Of a DNA stretch of 64,000 nucleotides, positions 47,918 to 62,400 are shown piece after piece (the stretch's first letter is position 1; every line of letters starts with the position of its first letter). The notes below the pieces were generated by a model. The model was not told the origin of the DNA. It saw only the letters and a program-made list of their open reading frames with translations, and did not search any database. This DNA is from Rhea pennata (taxonomy: Eukaryota; Chordata; Aves; Rheiformes; Rheidae): contig NC_084674.1 of NCBI RefSeq assembly GCF_028389875.1, forward strand, positions 14,541,501-14,605,500, written 5' to 3'. The position numbers and the translations under genes are program-made.

Positions 47918-48514
47918 AAAGAAAAGCATCAGCTGTTAAAGCAAGAAAAGCTGCTGCAGAAGTAGAAGGCTACACCTTGAATCTATTGTATTTAAATATT
48001 GCACATTTTTACAATTGTATTTAACAATATATATATTAAAAAAAAAAAAAAAAAAGAAAAAAAAGAAAAAAGTTTGCTTGACCTCTGCAAATTTTTGGGC
48101 AAGAAAGTCAGAGCAATTCAACATATGCATTGGAGCTGCAGCCTAAACATGTTTTAAGGTTAAAGGTTAACAGCATTAACTTTAGGATTCTTTTACTTCT
48201 TTTCACATTTCCTACCTGCCCGACTGCCCTGAAGTTTTTGCTTGACCAGGCTGATCTTCACTAACCGGAGATATTATGTCAAATTGTATAGGAGTATCAG
48301 GGGCAACAAGTGAATCCAAAGAAAGTGCAGATAAAGCTGCTGATTCGGATCCCAATGACCCTGTGCTGCTAGTACGAGCTGCAGGAGAACGAGATTGTCT
48401 AAAATAAAATAAGACAAAAACAAAGTAAGGATATCTTAATATGAAGTTTGTTGATAATAAATTAAATCACAGGGATGACAAATAATATTCCAAGACTGGG
48501 ATGTAAAACAAGAC

Positions 48515-48545
<31 letters not shown>

Positions 48546-51500
48546 AGCATGTAAATACAAATGCAATCTAGGTTCCTAGTTTAAGTAACTAAAATAGTTT
48601 GTTTTAATAATTGAATCATATTGTTAAAACATCAACATACAATCACATATGAAATATATTACAATCTGAGGTTTGCTTCCAGGAACTGGACACATTAAGA
48701 AAAATCTCATAAAGAATACATACAACAAATAAAGCAGGTATGTGACTAACAAAATTGCCCAGACAGCTGGAAACTTGGGTTATTTGTAACAATGGATGCT
48801 AAACCATACAAAAAAAGGTGAATTCAAGAACTCCTCTAGCTTATCAAAGCTTTATTCCTGCACATAGGAAAAAAAGCATTATCTAGGATTCTCTTTATAG
48901 ATTTGCTCTTCAAATGACCTGTAGTACAGCGACTTACACAGTTGGCCGCATGCTTTCATGCCTCTGCTGAAAGGAGGGGGATGGAGTAACAGCCTCCAGA
49001 GCTGATTGGTTTACACGTGCAGCAATTTCCTGCAGTACATAGTTGGGAAAAAATAACTGAAAACATTTCCCTTAAAACAAGTTCTAAAATTTTAGCTTTT
49101 ATGTATACACAGTTGACAGAAACAAAAGATGCTAGCAGTATCAACCAGATGAAGACTTAAAGACAGACTGAATAAAGATACCACGTTTTCAAAGGTTGCT
49201 AATATATTTTAAGCTGTAGGAGCAAAAGCAGAGGGGAAAAAAAAAAAAAGAAAAAGACTACTGGACTGTGAACTTTAAAACTGCAGTCAGCAATTTATGG
49301 GGCACCTAATCTTTGCCAAGTATGTGTTATTCAAACACTCTTAAGACTCTGATCACAACCAACTTAAACACAAGAAACAGATGCTGATAAGCATATTTGT
49401 ATTTTTTTTAAATAAGCACAATTTAGTACTAATTGAAATATATCAAAGTACGTGTTTCAAACAGGCAATGACAAACATTGTTAACATGGAAATGCCTTAT
49501 CTCCAAGTTTCTGCCTGCTCAACTTCGGCACCCAATTGCATTTAAAGTCAATGAGAAATAGATACTCAATACCCTTGGCATCTTGAAAAATTCCATTTTA
49601 GCCTGTCCTTAATATCTCTAATTTTGAAGCATCAACATTTAAGGTTGATGGCTTCACTTCATGGGTTGAAGCCAAAGGAAAAAGTCTCTGAGAAAAATGA
49701 ATTTAGGAGAGGAAAGGTGCAGGAGACAAAACAATGAAGGAACATCATTTTGGGTGAGTGTGAGTAAGGAAGTGAGAATGAGCGTAAAGCAGTCAGAAAG
49801 AGGAGAAGGCACTGGCACTGAGGCTTGCTGTAAGAAGAGGTGGGAGCAAATTTCAAATAACTATTTTCAGAAGATGTTTCCACTCTTTAAAAGAAGTTTT
49901 ATTCAGCAACTGACGTCTGTGATCTTGTAACTGTCAAATACAATTGTAAAAAGAATGTGAACATCTTTTGACTCCTAGTTGATATAGACGGGTCGCACAG
50001 ATTATGTTACTGTTCTTTTATCCTGAATTCAGATCTGACATAAGTGCACATAGCTGCAATGCTGTAATAGTGTTGCAACTGTTTATGCCAGGGCTAAACA
50101 GAACTGCAGCTTTACATTCATCAGAATGTGTCCTTCAGGCAACTGAAGAGTTCTGCGCTAAAACTATTTTATTTCTCATCTTCAGGACAGTTAATTTACA
50201 GTCAACCAGGTACTTATATTGTTTACAAAGTTTATTTCCTAAACTGAAAACTGGCATGATGCTCTTCATTTCACCTTGATTTCCCAGGTCATTTAGGCGT
50301 AGAGCAAGAGCCTTACGTTACATAGCTGAACGATGGATTCCAGCGTTACTCACGAGGCTGTCTATCGACTACTTTATCTACAATTCTCATCTCTGGTACG
50401 TGATCACTGGGAAGTTTCCTTTGTAATAGCCTGTTACTGCTTCAGGCTTTCACAGGTATATCAAAGAGTGTGATTTCTCTTTCAATGTATTATATATAGA
50501 CATATGCTATTGTATTAAACATATGTATGGCAACATCTACCAGAACAGTTGATGGATTCTAGGTAAGAGAAGAAAAAATTTACTGAGCCTGTTCCCCAAA
50601 CTTACAAGTAAAATAACAATATAAATGAGTTGACTACATAAATATATAAGAATGTATATTTAGTATGTAAAATCACTTACCAAAATTCTCCAGATAAATA
50701 ATCTTCTAACTCTTCAATAGGCAAATAGCTCTTTATTAAAGTGAACATATAATGTATTTCCTAGAAAATTACTATACTAATTTAATTAATAAGATTGACA
50801 GGTGGCTGTAGTAGAAATTCAGTGTATCCATCCAGATATTCACCACATCAATTTGTAATGAAGTGTTATAAAAAATACAAATACATGACTTTTATATTTG
50901 ATAAACATTCTGAAAACTTCAAAGTCACATTTTTAATGTTTCCTATATAAGCATTTAGATGAAAGAAACAATGTACTGCATCCATTTATAAGTTTACGAA
51001 GTGCTGTCAATACATATCATGAAAAGCTTATAATCAGACATGTAAAGAAGTACTCAGCTTAATTCTCTGCAATCCAGTTAGATCCAGCTAATCTCTCTTT
51101 AATTTTGTGCATATCTACATCTGAAGATATTATTTATACCACAAAATTTTATAAAAGTTACCTCAGGATTTTCACTTAGATATATCTGTTTAGATATGTT
51201 GTTTATTGTGCATATCCACTGAAAAAGAAAAACAAAGAGTGTTAAGTCTACTGTAGCTTTTTTTTTTTCCAAAGGAACTATTAGCTTTATGGAATTTGCC
51301 CACTACTTGCACCTATAAGCAAGAATATACCCTTATGCTATTGAAAACTGTTTGCTCCTGCTCATTGCTTTTCGTTTTTTCTCCAAAGGAGAAAGTTAAC
51401 TGGATTATATGTATACAGCAGTGCCGTTCCATTGAGCCAGAGCTTGTCCAAAAAACAGCACAGCAGCTGCAGCCCAGGAAATCATGAACCTGAGCTGCTG

Positions 51501-54500
51501 AGGATGGCTACAAACTCCCTTCCTCTGGCAGGGCATCTGAGGGCAAAAGCTTCAAAATTGGGATACCAGATGACCTCAAGGGAGCAAAGATCTGGTAATG
51601 GACCTGGGCCAACCAGACAAAGCCCCCTTAAAAAATTAGAAACAGTGTAAGATACCACTTTATAACAAGGTAATGTTAAAAATTTTTGGAGGAATTTGAA
51701 TCCAAGCTGAAAGTACCATATTTTCTGTATTTCCTCATCCAGCTGCTTACCTGCACATACCTTAAATCAACAATACCTTTAAAATATTATTTTTCTTTCC
51801 TATCCTGCTCCCCATTAAAAAGTCTATATTGAATAATAATGCAAGCAGACATACCTTGTTAATTAAGAAATACTTGAACTATTAAGCACATCTGCTTATT
51901 TGTTTCTGGACAAATCTGATTGTATTAATAGACTATGAATTAAATGCATCTATCACTTTGGTCCATCTGTGCAGGCCTTCAGAAAGCTGTAAAAAGCTGT
52001 CCATACAAAACATTCTAATACCTAGAACTTTCTTTGTTAAACCAGGACAAGTCTATAATATGAGTCTATAATATTTACTTTCATTTATAAAAAGTCTAAA
52101 GAAGTATTTTATTTTTACTTCAAGAGAAATCTCTAAGCTAAAACTATAGGGAAAAATATATTAATCCCCTGGCTGTTTTTTATTTGTTTTACCCCCATAT
52201 TTGCTACAACATGCAAGTTTATTGACCTAGTATTTGAAGGCTGGTATTTCTCAGGTGGCATATTTCTTATGTGCAACAGAAAATGATCTGACTATGTGAA
52301 CCTTCTGTGAGCTTACCTCTTCATAATCTTTTTTACTCTCTGCCTGTAAGATTGAAGACCTGAAATAGAATGGAAAAGAGAGCCTTGTTTATTTGAAATG
52401 CCTCACAAATACATTCAGACAGGAAACTCCTTTTGCATGTTAATACACTGCACAACAAATTAATAAAGGTTGAATATTCTTTGTAAATGCTGAGTGTAGT
52501 CAACTTTGAATGAAAAAGAAAGAACAAAATCTTAACTGTGCCCATATAATACATAAGCAACTACAAAACAGTCTTAACAATTTTTTCTATATTCTCTACC
52601 ACATTTATACAGCTGTAACAATTGAAGAGTTCTTTCATCTTACTAACCTCACACTCTGAAAAGCAAAATCATTTCCCTAAGATACAGAAATACATTCCTG
52701 TATCACAAGCTTCAGCCTTTCAAAGATAGGCAAAGATATACTACAGTTAATACTGAATGAGCAGAAATTGAGCAGAAGCTGAATAACTGTGTTGCTATCC
52801 AGTGCATTTGGTGGTCTTCAGAGAAAAACAATTCCTATTTTGTGACACCAGCATCATTTTTAAAACGGACAGAAAGGTATGAAGAGAGAAAACTCTAGTA
52901 AGTATGTGGGGTTTTTAAAAATCATTGTATCTACTACTATTGTTCAGAATATTTTTAAATTCATGTGCAGAAGACTCATTTATTGAAGAGAAATAATAAC
53001 TTATGCTGATATATATATATGAATGAAAGATTAAATTATTAAACAATAATTATTAACAAAATGCACATTGTGGTACAACATGTATTTTTTCTATTTAGAC
53101 AGAAAATTAAAATAGTAATTTAAATTTAGGATTATGTAGGTTCGTTACTTAATAAGAGCTTAAGGTAGAATTAAACAGAGTTTGATGACTTCATGTCAGC
53201 ATTTACACCTATCAGAATACAGCTGCTTATATTACATTTCTAGTTATAGATATAGTCCACTGAAAAATACTTTGGAATGAATTATAATTCAAATAAATCA
53301 CAGCCATTGTTTGGATAGACTTCTCATGTGACATTTAGACAGAATGGTAACACCATGCAATATCCTTTGCAAATGAAGGCAGAAGCATATTCTAAGCCCC
53401 AAAGTTTGATCTACTGATATATTAAAAAAGCCAATGTTCAAAATAGCATACAGGAACTGCAGGAATGGCAAAGAAGCTAGGAGCTTCCAAGATAAATTTT
53501 CTCTGGCAGAAATCCAAAGCATTTCATTAAAATCAAACTTGGCTTAGTTAGCATTTTGAGACTATTAGAATTTATGGAACTAATTTCACAGAATTATCAA
53601 AACTACTTTTAAAATCACAAAATTAATACAAAACTACTATTATATATTTAATAATAATAACAACCTACGGATTATTCCACATGCTAGCATCTCAGTCTCT
53701 CAAAATACTTATAACTGTCCAGAAAAGGTGTTAAAATTTGAAGTATGGTTTTTCAGAAATAAAAATCTAAATTTCTACTTCGTAGCTATGGATATGACAC
53801 CATTGTAAACTGATTGGGGTAACTTTATTCTGAATTTCCATACAGCTACCCTAGAAGAAGCTCATAAAGGATAAAAATAGACAGCACAAAATTAAAAGAA
53901 ATCTCAGTTTTGCTTCTAAAAAACACCCTCAAAAATCTATCGAGCTATAATCCAGCCAAAGTTAGACTATCTTTGTTTTCTTAAATAGTGAGTAAATTAT
54001 TATTTACAGAAAAATAATATAAGAATACTCACTTTTTACCATCAAAAGATGTTATCTGAAAACAGTACCGTCGGTCTTCACAATCCACAGCCATTACCGA
54101 ACAATTGTCTATATCCATGACAAGTCCCCCAGCTACATCACCTCTTGCTTGGCTCATCAAATTTCCACCTTGAGTGAAGTAAAACTGTCTCTCCCAACTG
54201 GAAGATACCAGCCCTGTCTTACTAAATTGTAAGAAGAGATTCTCAATTAGTAGATATGGAGTTAGCTGAGCTGTATAAATTAGAAAAAATATATATATGA
54301 AAAAAATTACATGAGCAAATCATCTGGGTACTTAAGAAAGCTCCCCCCCCCCCCCCATGTAATGTTTTAGGTTAACTTTACAGCAAAATTAGTGCCTTTT
54401 TATCTGTTGCTTTTTCATCCTAAAGTAAACAGTTTAAATAATCTATAGCTGGTCAAACTATAGTTGCTTTTTTATATGATATGAAAGTTATTTAAGAATA

Positions 54501-56272
54501 AAAGGCATAAATTCATCAGTTTTGTTTAGTGTTTTTTAGGGTATTGCTTTACACGTTATCGAATTAATTTATGAGGCCTCGTAACTCTGCACACTTGTAT
54601 CATTAACAAACTGAGTTTTGGAGAACTTCACTTGTGTTAAGCATTAAGTTAGTGATGTAAGATTTGTCCATTTTCCAAGCACTTTACCATTCAACAAGAT
54701 TCCCAAAATTGTGCTTAGAGCATGTGTTTATTTATTTACTTATTTACAGGAAAATAGAATAACAACAACCTGGACCCCAAAATTACTAACACCTGAAGTT
54801 TAACATCTGTTTTTGTTAAGATACTGTCTTCATTATTAATTACTGCAATTCTTTTTCTACTTCAGGAATTCATATCTCAAATTCAGTCAACCTGTTATTC
54901 TAATTGTTGTTGGAAAATTAACTCACCTCAAATTTTAAACAATTTTGCTTGCAGGTAGGATATACTATTTCCTTAAATTAAGGAAATTAAATATATTTTC
55001 TATATAAAGAAAAAAGTCTGAGTGTCATAACTTACATTTTTACAACTATAAAATTCATCAACTTGACTCATTATATACATAGAACAACAGCTCCCACCAG
55101 TAGACCAGACTACCTCATAAAATTATGACAGACATTTAAAAAAAAACCTACTAAGATTAACAGAGAATGTTTTTGTCTTGTATTTCCTAAAACTCGTATT
55201 GTAGTTTATTAGCAACTTGAATCCCAAAGTTCTATCAGATATTTATATAATGAAATGCAGTTGAAATTCTGATAGTGTATAATTCTAAATCAGTGAAATA
55301 ACATTCATATAAATTTTAAAGTTTGGTTCTGATGTGAAAATTCAGGCAAAAATATATTAAAATCAGGACACCTCTGCTTTGCACCTGAATGACACTAGGT
55401 CAATGTAACCTAAAAATTAACACCAATTAATTCACAATTTAAACCTAATAAGCAGAAGGCACCAAAAAAAGAAACAGAATAGCTCCAATGTGATTTACTC
55501 AATTGTGTAAGTATCTAAAATCAGCATAACTGATTTTTTTTTTAAAAAAAGGCAAGAAAAAAGAAGCTTACTATTGCTTTTCCTTTTCAAAATTAATTAT
55601 TTTGAAAGTACTAAATAATACATAAGTCTTACTTTCTTGCATTGAGATAGCCAGCTTTCCGTGTCAGATTTCTATGAACAGGAAATTTTGTGGTATCAGG
55701 ATCAGGCAAATATAGCGGATCACTAGCTACTTCCAAGTCCTCTATAGTTTGTTGCATGGTTTCTACTTCACACTCCATTTCTCTACGAACACTAAGGTAA
55801 GTAATATATTGTTAACAAAGATAATATATTAACAAGCAGAAACAGAAAAGTAATGGTTTTGATAATAGTTCAAAATTCAACAAAAATGACTTACTTTTGT
55901 ACACTTGTGCCAATATTGGTCAAAAATTCTTCCAACTGCTCATTAAGATTTTCTGAACCCATTTTAAAAAAATTTATCTTAAAAAAAAAAAAGGAGGAGG
56001 AAAAGGGAGAATTTAGTCATGAATAAAACTAAATAATCAATTAACAGATGGAACCATAGGAGGTTAAAGCTTCTCAGAGATATTTGTTCTCATTCCTCAT
56101 TCCCACCAATGCCTCTCAGTAAGAGGGGCAGAAGACATCTTTTTTTGTCTGTAAACGGAGGTTGATGCTGACACTGAAGTAGGATTTAATTGTGTTGAGA
56201 GGATGTGGAAAAAAAACACTCCTGGAAGAAACACAGAAATGTGTTAATCCAGCTGGAAACTGCTCTGGAGAG

Positions 56273-56305
<33 letters not shown>

Positions 56306-59300
56306 AAGACGTGGATCTTTAGTGATCCAGAGGTCTCCATATACTTTTTACTTAGCTTAAAGCCTATCAGTATGCTGTTATATTACAGGTGGGTTTTAGT
56401 TCTCCTTCTGTTCTTTTTTGGGGGTGCAGAGGGAGCACTCAGGGAGCAAAAGCACTCTGTGAGGACTGGTCTGGAGCCATCCTCCAACTTTGGACCCTGC
56501 CAAGGGGAACAGACGTAACTTAAACCAATTTATTCCATCTTGGTCCAGAAAAACTGCCACTACATAAATTGAGTTTAGCTTTATGAAATCTCAGAACAGG
56601 AAATCACTGGGGGTAGCCCTGCCCTTTCCATTCTTAGATTCAGCAAAAACCTGAACAACAGGTTGCAATACCTACCTTGTTACAGAAAGCATCTAGAGCC
56701 TAGTTGTTACATATAAGCTGCAAAGTTGGAAAGAGAAGCAACAATTCTTCTAGTACATGGAAAGCTTTCAGGCACAACGTCGGATAAGCATAAGATTGCT
56801 ACACAGGAGACCACTGCAGTGCCAGCTTTATCTTTTTGGTTTTTGGCAGTTTTTTTTTTTTTTTTTTTTTTTTTAAGCATATTGACTGAAAATGTAAATG
56901 AAAGTCTCAAAAACACTTTTTCAGATTTGTATTTTCCATTGCACTCACCCTCAAATAAACCAATCATTCGCTAATTTTTGTATTAAACAAAAAATCAACT
57001 AGAATAATTTTGAGCATTCCAGTTCTTTCACATCCTCGATTGCAAACAGTAGTGACATGATTTTGATGGTTATCTTGTCTCAGAACAGCTGCCAAAGGAA
57101 GAGTTTAACTGTCTCCAGTACTTCCTGAGAAGTTATAATTCAATGCTGACCTGTATGCACTGGGGCATTTATCAGCTATTCTCAATAGTGACTGCACTAA
57201 AAAAATCCTAGTATCTAAAATATAGGCTATGCATTAAATGTAGGCATCTGGGTTTTGGAGTATAATTAGACCCTTATATTTGGCACCCAAACTTTCCCAA
57301 AAGACTCTCCCATGGGAGTGTGGCATGTCATAATGAGATTCAAAGAAACTCACATATTGAGCAGGAAATGACTAAGGCTAGCTAATGACAAACCTTCATG
57401 GCAACAGGTATGACAGCTTCAGGGACAACAAGGTGGTATTGCTTTTTCACCCCTTTGCTTCTTTGGATTGCAAAAGAAATCTTGCAATAGATTTCAGTAG
57501 ATCAACTTTGATGAAGAATTTTTACATCTTATTGCAGACCTACAGCTTTCAAAATCTGAAGTTACCTGAGCTTGCATGTATCCTAGCAAGGGTTCTAGCA
57601 TAGCAATTTTCTTTTTGTACTGAAGACTATTTAATGCACAGAAATAATGCATCATAGTCTGATGCTGTTTTTTCCTGGAAGTATATACATCTTCTGTAAC
57701 TTCAGCCTTGATCTAAAGAGACAGAGACAGGGGAAGGGGGAGAGGGGAAAGAATGTTTGAGACTTGGTAGTCATCACATGCTTTCTGGATGGCTTTACAG
57801 CCAGCATAGGAAAACAACACAGTCATGTTTTATCCTCAGTCATCAACAATTGCATCTTTAGCCCTACAATTCCACTCCTAGAATTTATGGATGAGGTAGA
57901 CATGAAAAAACAAATCCAGAACTCTTCCCTCCCCCACCCTGCCCTTGAAAGAGGTTTTTTTCTTCTTAACCAGCATAATTTGAATACAATATTACAGCTT
58001 TCAACTCATAGCATTTTCAGTGTTAGAAGACAGATACAAATTGGGAAAATCTGGTTTTGTGTTCTGAACAGAACTGTCTGCACTGCTAGAACATCAACTA
58101 TGAAACTTTAAGTGAAATCTGCTGCATATTATCTTCTATCATTAATATATACTAAATTACAATTACTTACCTCCTCTAAAGTTTTTATATAAGGTATTTT
58201 GTATTACAAACCTTTTCATTTTCCCTTCTTTTTGACAATCGACTGTATCTAGTAATGGCAGCATCGTGGTCTAAGCAAACAAGAAAGTTGTGAATTTATG
58301 ATCATTTTGATAAACGGATCACTTATGAAACAAAATAGAAAAACTTTTATATCACTGTATGTTGAATAGCAAGCTGACTGCAAAGTTCTTCCATACTAAA
58401 AGCCTCAAGAGTTGTTCTTGCATCTTCATAATTACTTCACTGACAAGTACTTCAGCTGAAGAAAAATTCTAACCAGATGCAAATACAGCCAAATTGTTAC
58501 TAATTCTCCTCAACATCTAATATTCTTCAAAAGCAGAATCTTCCTGTAAATAGAGACAACTTTCCATTATGAAAACCTTTACCTAATCCGTTTACTTCTA
58601 AAATAATGAAGTTATTTCTAAAAAGAAAAGCAGAATCTTTGAGGATTTAAAAATTTAAAGAATATGTTCTCTACAGGATATGAGAGAGCCAACTGAAAAA
58701 GTAACTATTGACAATACAGGAAGAGAATTATCAAGCTGTAACTTTAGAGAAGTAAAATTCATATTTATTGAACCAGTCCTCACTTTAGAAAGTAAGCTAA
58801 CACCTTTCTTTTTATACTTTTCTTAGCAAAATCCTAAACTGATTAATAAATATCTATATACACACACTTGAAGTACTGTAAGAAAGATTAGTACTGCCAA
58901 TTCACCTTAACCCTTAATTCCAACATACAAACCTGGAATTGACAATTGAACTAAAGAAAAGTGAGAATCTAAATATCACTAAAAAAAAAAAAAAAAAAAA
59001 AAGAATTACAGCCTAATTAGTCAATATTAGTCATTTTGCAAATATCTTGACTAATTTTCTGACCAAATATTAAACACAATAACTTTAGTAATACTGTCAT
59101 CTTGTAATAGCTATAAGTATTCTGCACTTACCATTGCTTGCAATTTGGAAAACTTCTTTTAGGGTTAGTATCTCTACAAAAAAAAGATAATATATTTGAA
59201 ATAAGTTTATGTATTATAAACATAACATTCATATATTAAGGTTTCTCATGCATTGTTTCATTATTGGGCTGTTGTTGTTCACACCTCGCACCAGAATGAA

Positions 59301-59407
59301 TTATCAGCAGACGCATTATGTGGCTAGGAAAATCTGTTCCTGCTCAGCCCTTGGTTTCATTTATGTGGCTGTCAGGCTTACCAAAAATGATACTGAACTG
59401 CAATAAG

Positions 59408-59464
<57 letters not shown>

Positions 59465-62400
59465 CTGGGGGGGGGGCACGGTGAAGGGGGAGGGAAACAG
59501 ACCTCAACAACTTGGAAGAGACAATCAGTCCAAAGACATCATCTGTGGATCTACAGTAACAGTCAGAGAGTTGGGGGTGAGGGAGGGAGTGGAAGGGTGG
59601 GCATGGGAAAAGGAGAAGCATCTCCAGCCAAAGAAAAATACTCAAACAAGAAGAATACGGATTAGTTATGTTCTAGATGTGCATTTAGTCTCACCAAATC
59701 AAGAAATAGGAATCAATGCACTACTTAGCACATCTTCTGATCCTGACTGTGTTTTTGTGTCTCATTACAATACATAAAGAGAAAGAGGTATGTTCAACTT
59801 TAGTTGTGGTAGCACAATGAAGACGAGGAAAGAAGCATAGACAGATGCTACAAAGCTTTTCCATGAAGTACATAAACAAGTATGGTATCATTAGATATTA
59901 AATGTCAATTGCTGGTTAAAATGTCTCTCTGGAGATCACTTAATTTGTGATTATTGCCTCAGGATGCTTCTTCAGTAAATATTGCTAACAGGAAACTTTT
60001 GCAGGCTCTGAAGAGTAATTTTAGCCTTGAGATAATGATATTCTCCTATCCAAAAAGCATAACCTATTTAACCCCTAATTTTGCAACAAACTATTGCCAA
60101 AGAACTCTTTTCTAAGATTCATAAAAAGCTAGAAAACTTACAGAAGTGTCACAATTTTTATTTCAACCTAGACTTTAAAAGTTCACATGGTAGGTATACC
60201 TGCTCTAGGATGTTTGCATTACAAGTTATAATTATTTTGTTTTTAATTATTGTAATTTATAGTCCAAGCTAATTTGCCACTACAAATTTGCTACTTACAG
60301 TTTAACATCTGTAAGTATAATCTATCATAATTAGACATTATCTTATACTTTAGACCAGGCAGAACAAGATACAGTCATTACAAAAATAAGAAGCAGTAAG
60401 CATCTACAGAATCTATTTATTTTATCAGCAAGGTTTAAGATCTATCTTACTAAACCCTAATACTATAACTAATATCATAACTTTGGGTAGTGTAGTACAT
60501 ACAAATATTTCCTTAATGTGCAAATTATCCGAAAATTATTCTTTATTTAACTAAAAGCAAGATTTTATTTAATACAGACAATCTAATGTTTATGGCAACT
60601 GCAAAAGGTTCATCTTGAATAGAAGGTAAGTTTGCTTCCAAAAAGTAATTTTTTTGTTGAAACAATCATGTTCAACAGTAATATACTCATAAGTAGAAAT
60701 AATTTATATATTAAAAAATTTGAGAGCTGCATACATTTGAGAAAGAGGTGAAAAATAAGCAGTGTCCTATTAAGCGGAACAAGAACTATGGGGATGAAAT
60801 ACCATGCTGCATCTTCATTATTGCTGCTGTTGACAAAAACAGTATTTTTGATTACTATACCTTTTAGATCCCTTTCTTTAAACTGGGTAATAGGAAACAT
60901 CATTGCATCTGCAAGTTGAGTTGATAGCACTGCATGGCAAGAACTGAGCTGTAAGAGAGAAGACAAAGCAGGAAATTTTAGGAAAACATTGCTGAGATTA
61001 AAAAGAATAAAAACAAGATAGTTTGATATCACGATAGTTTGATATTAATTTCAGTCAAAGATGATGTGTACAACTTGAGAAGACTTTTGCACAGTTTCAG
61101 CCATATTTTCAGACTACTTCAAAGGACAGTCAGCACTACTTCTTAGCAGTAAACAAAGATTAGGTTATTTTAAAAGTTTATTTTACTTTACAAATTTTAA
61201 GTTTTATATGTGGATATAAATTACCTTTCTTGTTTTCTTGTAACTACAATGAGGTGTGTTAACATAATTATTAAGACTACTTAAAAAGCTAGACCAGGGA
61301 AAATAAGTAAAAATCAATTTAATGACCAACTGTCACTGTCTTACTACATTTTTTTAAAAATTAGCAGGCACCTCACCTTCTTGAAAATTGGTCTTTCTTT
61401 GATTTTTCAGGATTATATTCTCATGCCTCAATAATCTGTTCTTCACACACTCTTTCATAATTTCCTGATCTCATCAACAGCTTTTTTTAGAAGACCTTTA
61501 GAGTTCAGTATTTGTCCATAGTACTTCTAACTTTATTCTAAGTTATACAGTTGCTAATTACCATTTTATAATGTTTGTTGGCAGTATCTGCAGAAAGTTA
61601 AAGTGCATTCTTTCTAAATAACATATCCTCATTTTGCTGAATTGATTCTTTGTCTTCAGGTTATAGAACTTTAAATATATGTGGCAATATAAAATTAAGT
61701 GCGATATAACTGACGAATAAAAGCCATTTCTGTATGTCCTGTCTTAAAAGAGACCACGATGAACAAGTAAGTCAAAGTCTACACATGACAAACAAAAGTT
61801 AGCAAGGTAAGTCAAATAAATACGGGTACTTGCCTCATCTATCACTTTTGCAAATTGCTGTAAAGTAGAACTCATAACTTCATCATCTCCCCCTAGTGGA
61901 AAACGCTACAAAAAAATAAAATGGAGCATGTTGGTTGCAGTGTTTTCTGCTATCCACAAAGCTTTATTAATCATGTCTATGAAAGTATTAGGTAGGAAAA
62001 TATTACCCAGTTAAGATACACTACAAGACACCACTTTGTGAAGTACGTTTTTATTGTCTTGTGAACAAGGAATTTTTCAGAAAATAATAAATAACAAATA
62101 TTTCTCCTTTAAAAAAGTCCATTTTCCTAATTAACTGTAACATTCAAGAAAGATTCAGGCTTGACATCTCTGAAGAATTTTTTATCTGGCTTTGCCAATT
62201 ATCAAATATTAAATAAAATTTGATGTTCATCTTGAATTCCTAGCTTTTAGGTTATTTCACTATATCAGCTTTTTAAACTATCTAAAAAACTTTATTTCTA
62301 TTCTGGAGGAGCAAGTATGACCAAAAATGCTCATACTTTGAACTGGAGAAAAAAAAACACAGTGAAAACATTATTTGTGTATTTTTAAGCCAATCTCATA

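Larger units (their letters stand above)
55978..60860 (-). other. APPL1: Larger APPL1 introns in the BAR region
   Basis: Introns 55978-57565, 57713-58211, 58271-59131 and 59174-60860. They hold an A31 run (56273-56303), a T25 run (56850-56874), an A22 run (58981-59002) and the long GT array at 59407-59463. The rest is AT-rich, with no recognised gene. Confidence 0.5.

Noticed and set aside
59318-59777. Open frames of 94-122 codons across the GT array
   Set aside because: Low-complexity reading of a dinucleotide repeat (VCVCVC, THTHTH) within an APPL1 intron; no similarity beyond it.
60610-61032. 140-codon minus-strand open frame as a separate gene
   Set aside because: It is an APPL1 BAR exon (60861-60948) extended into flanking intron on both sides.
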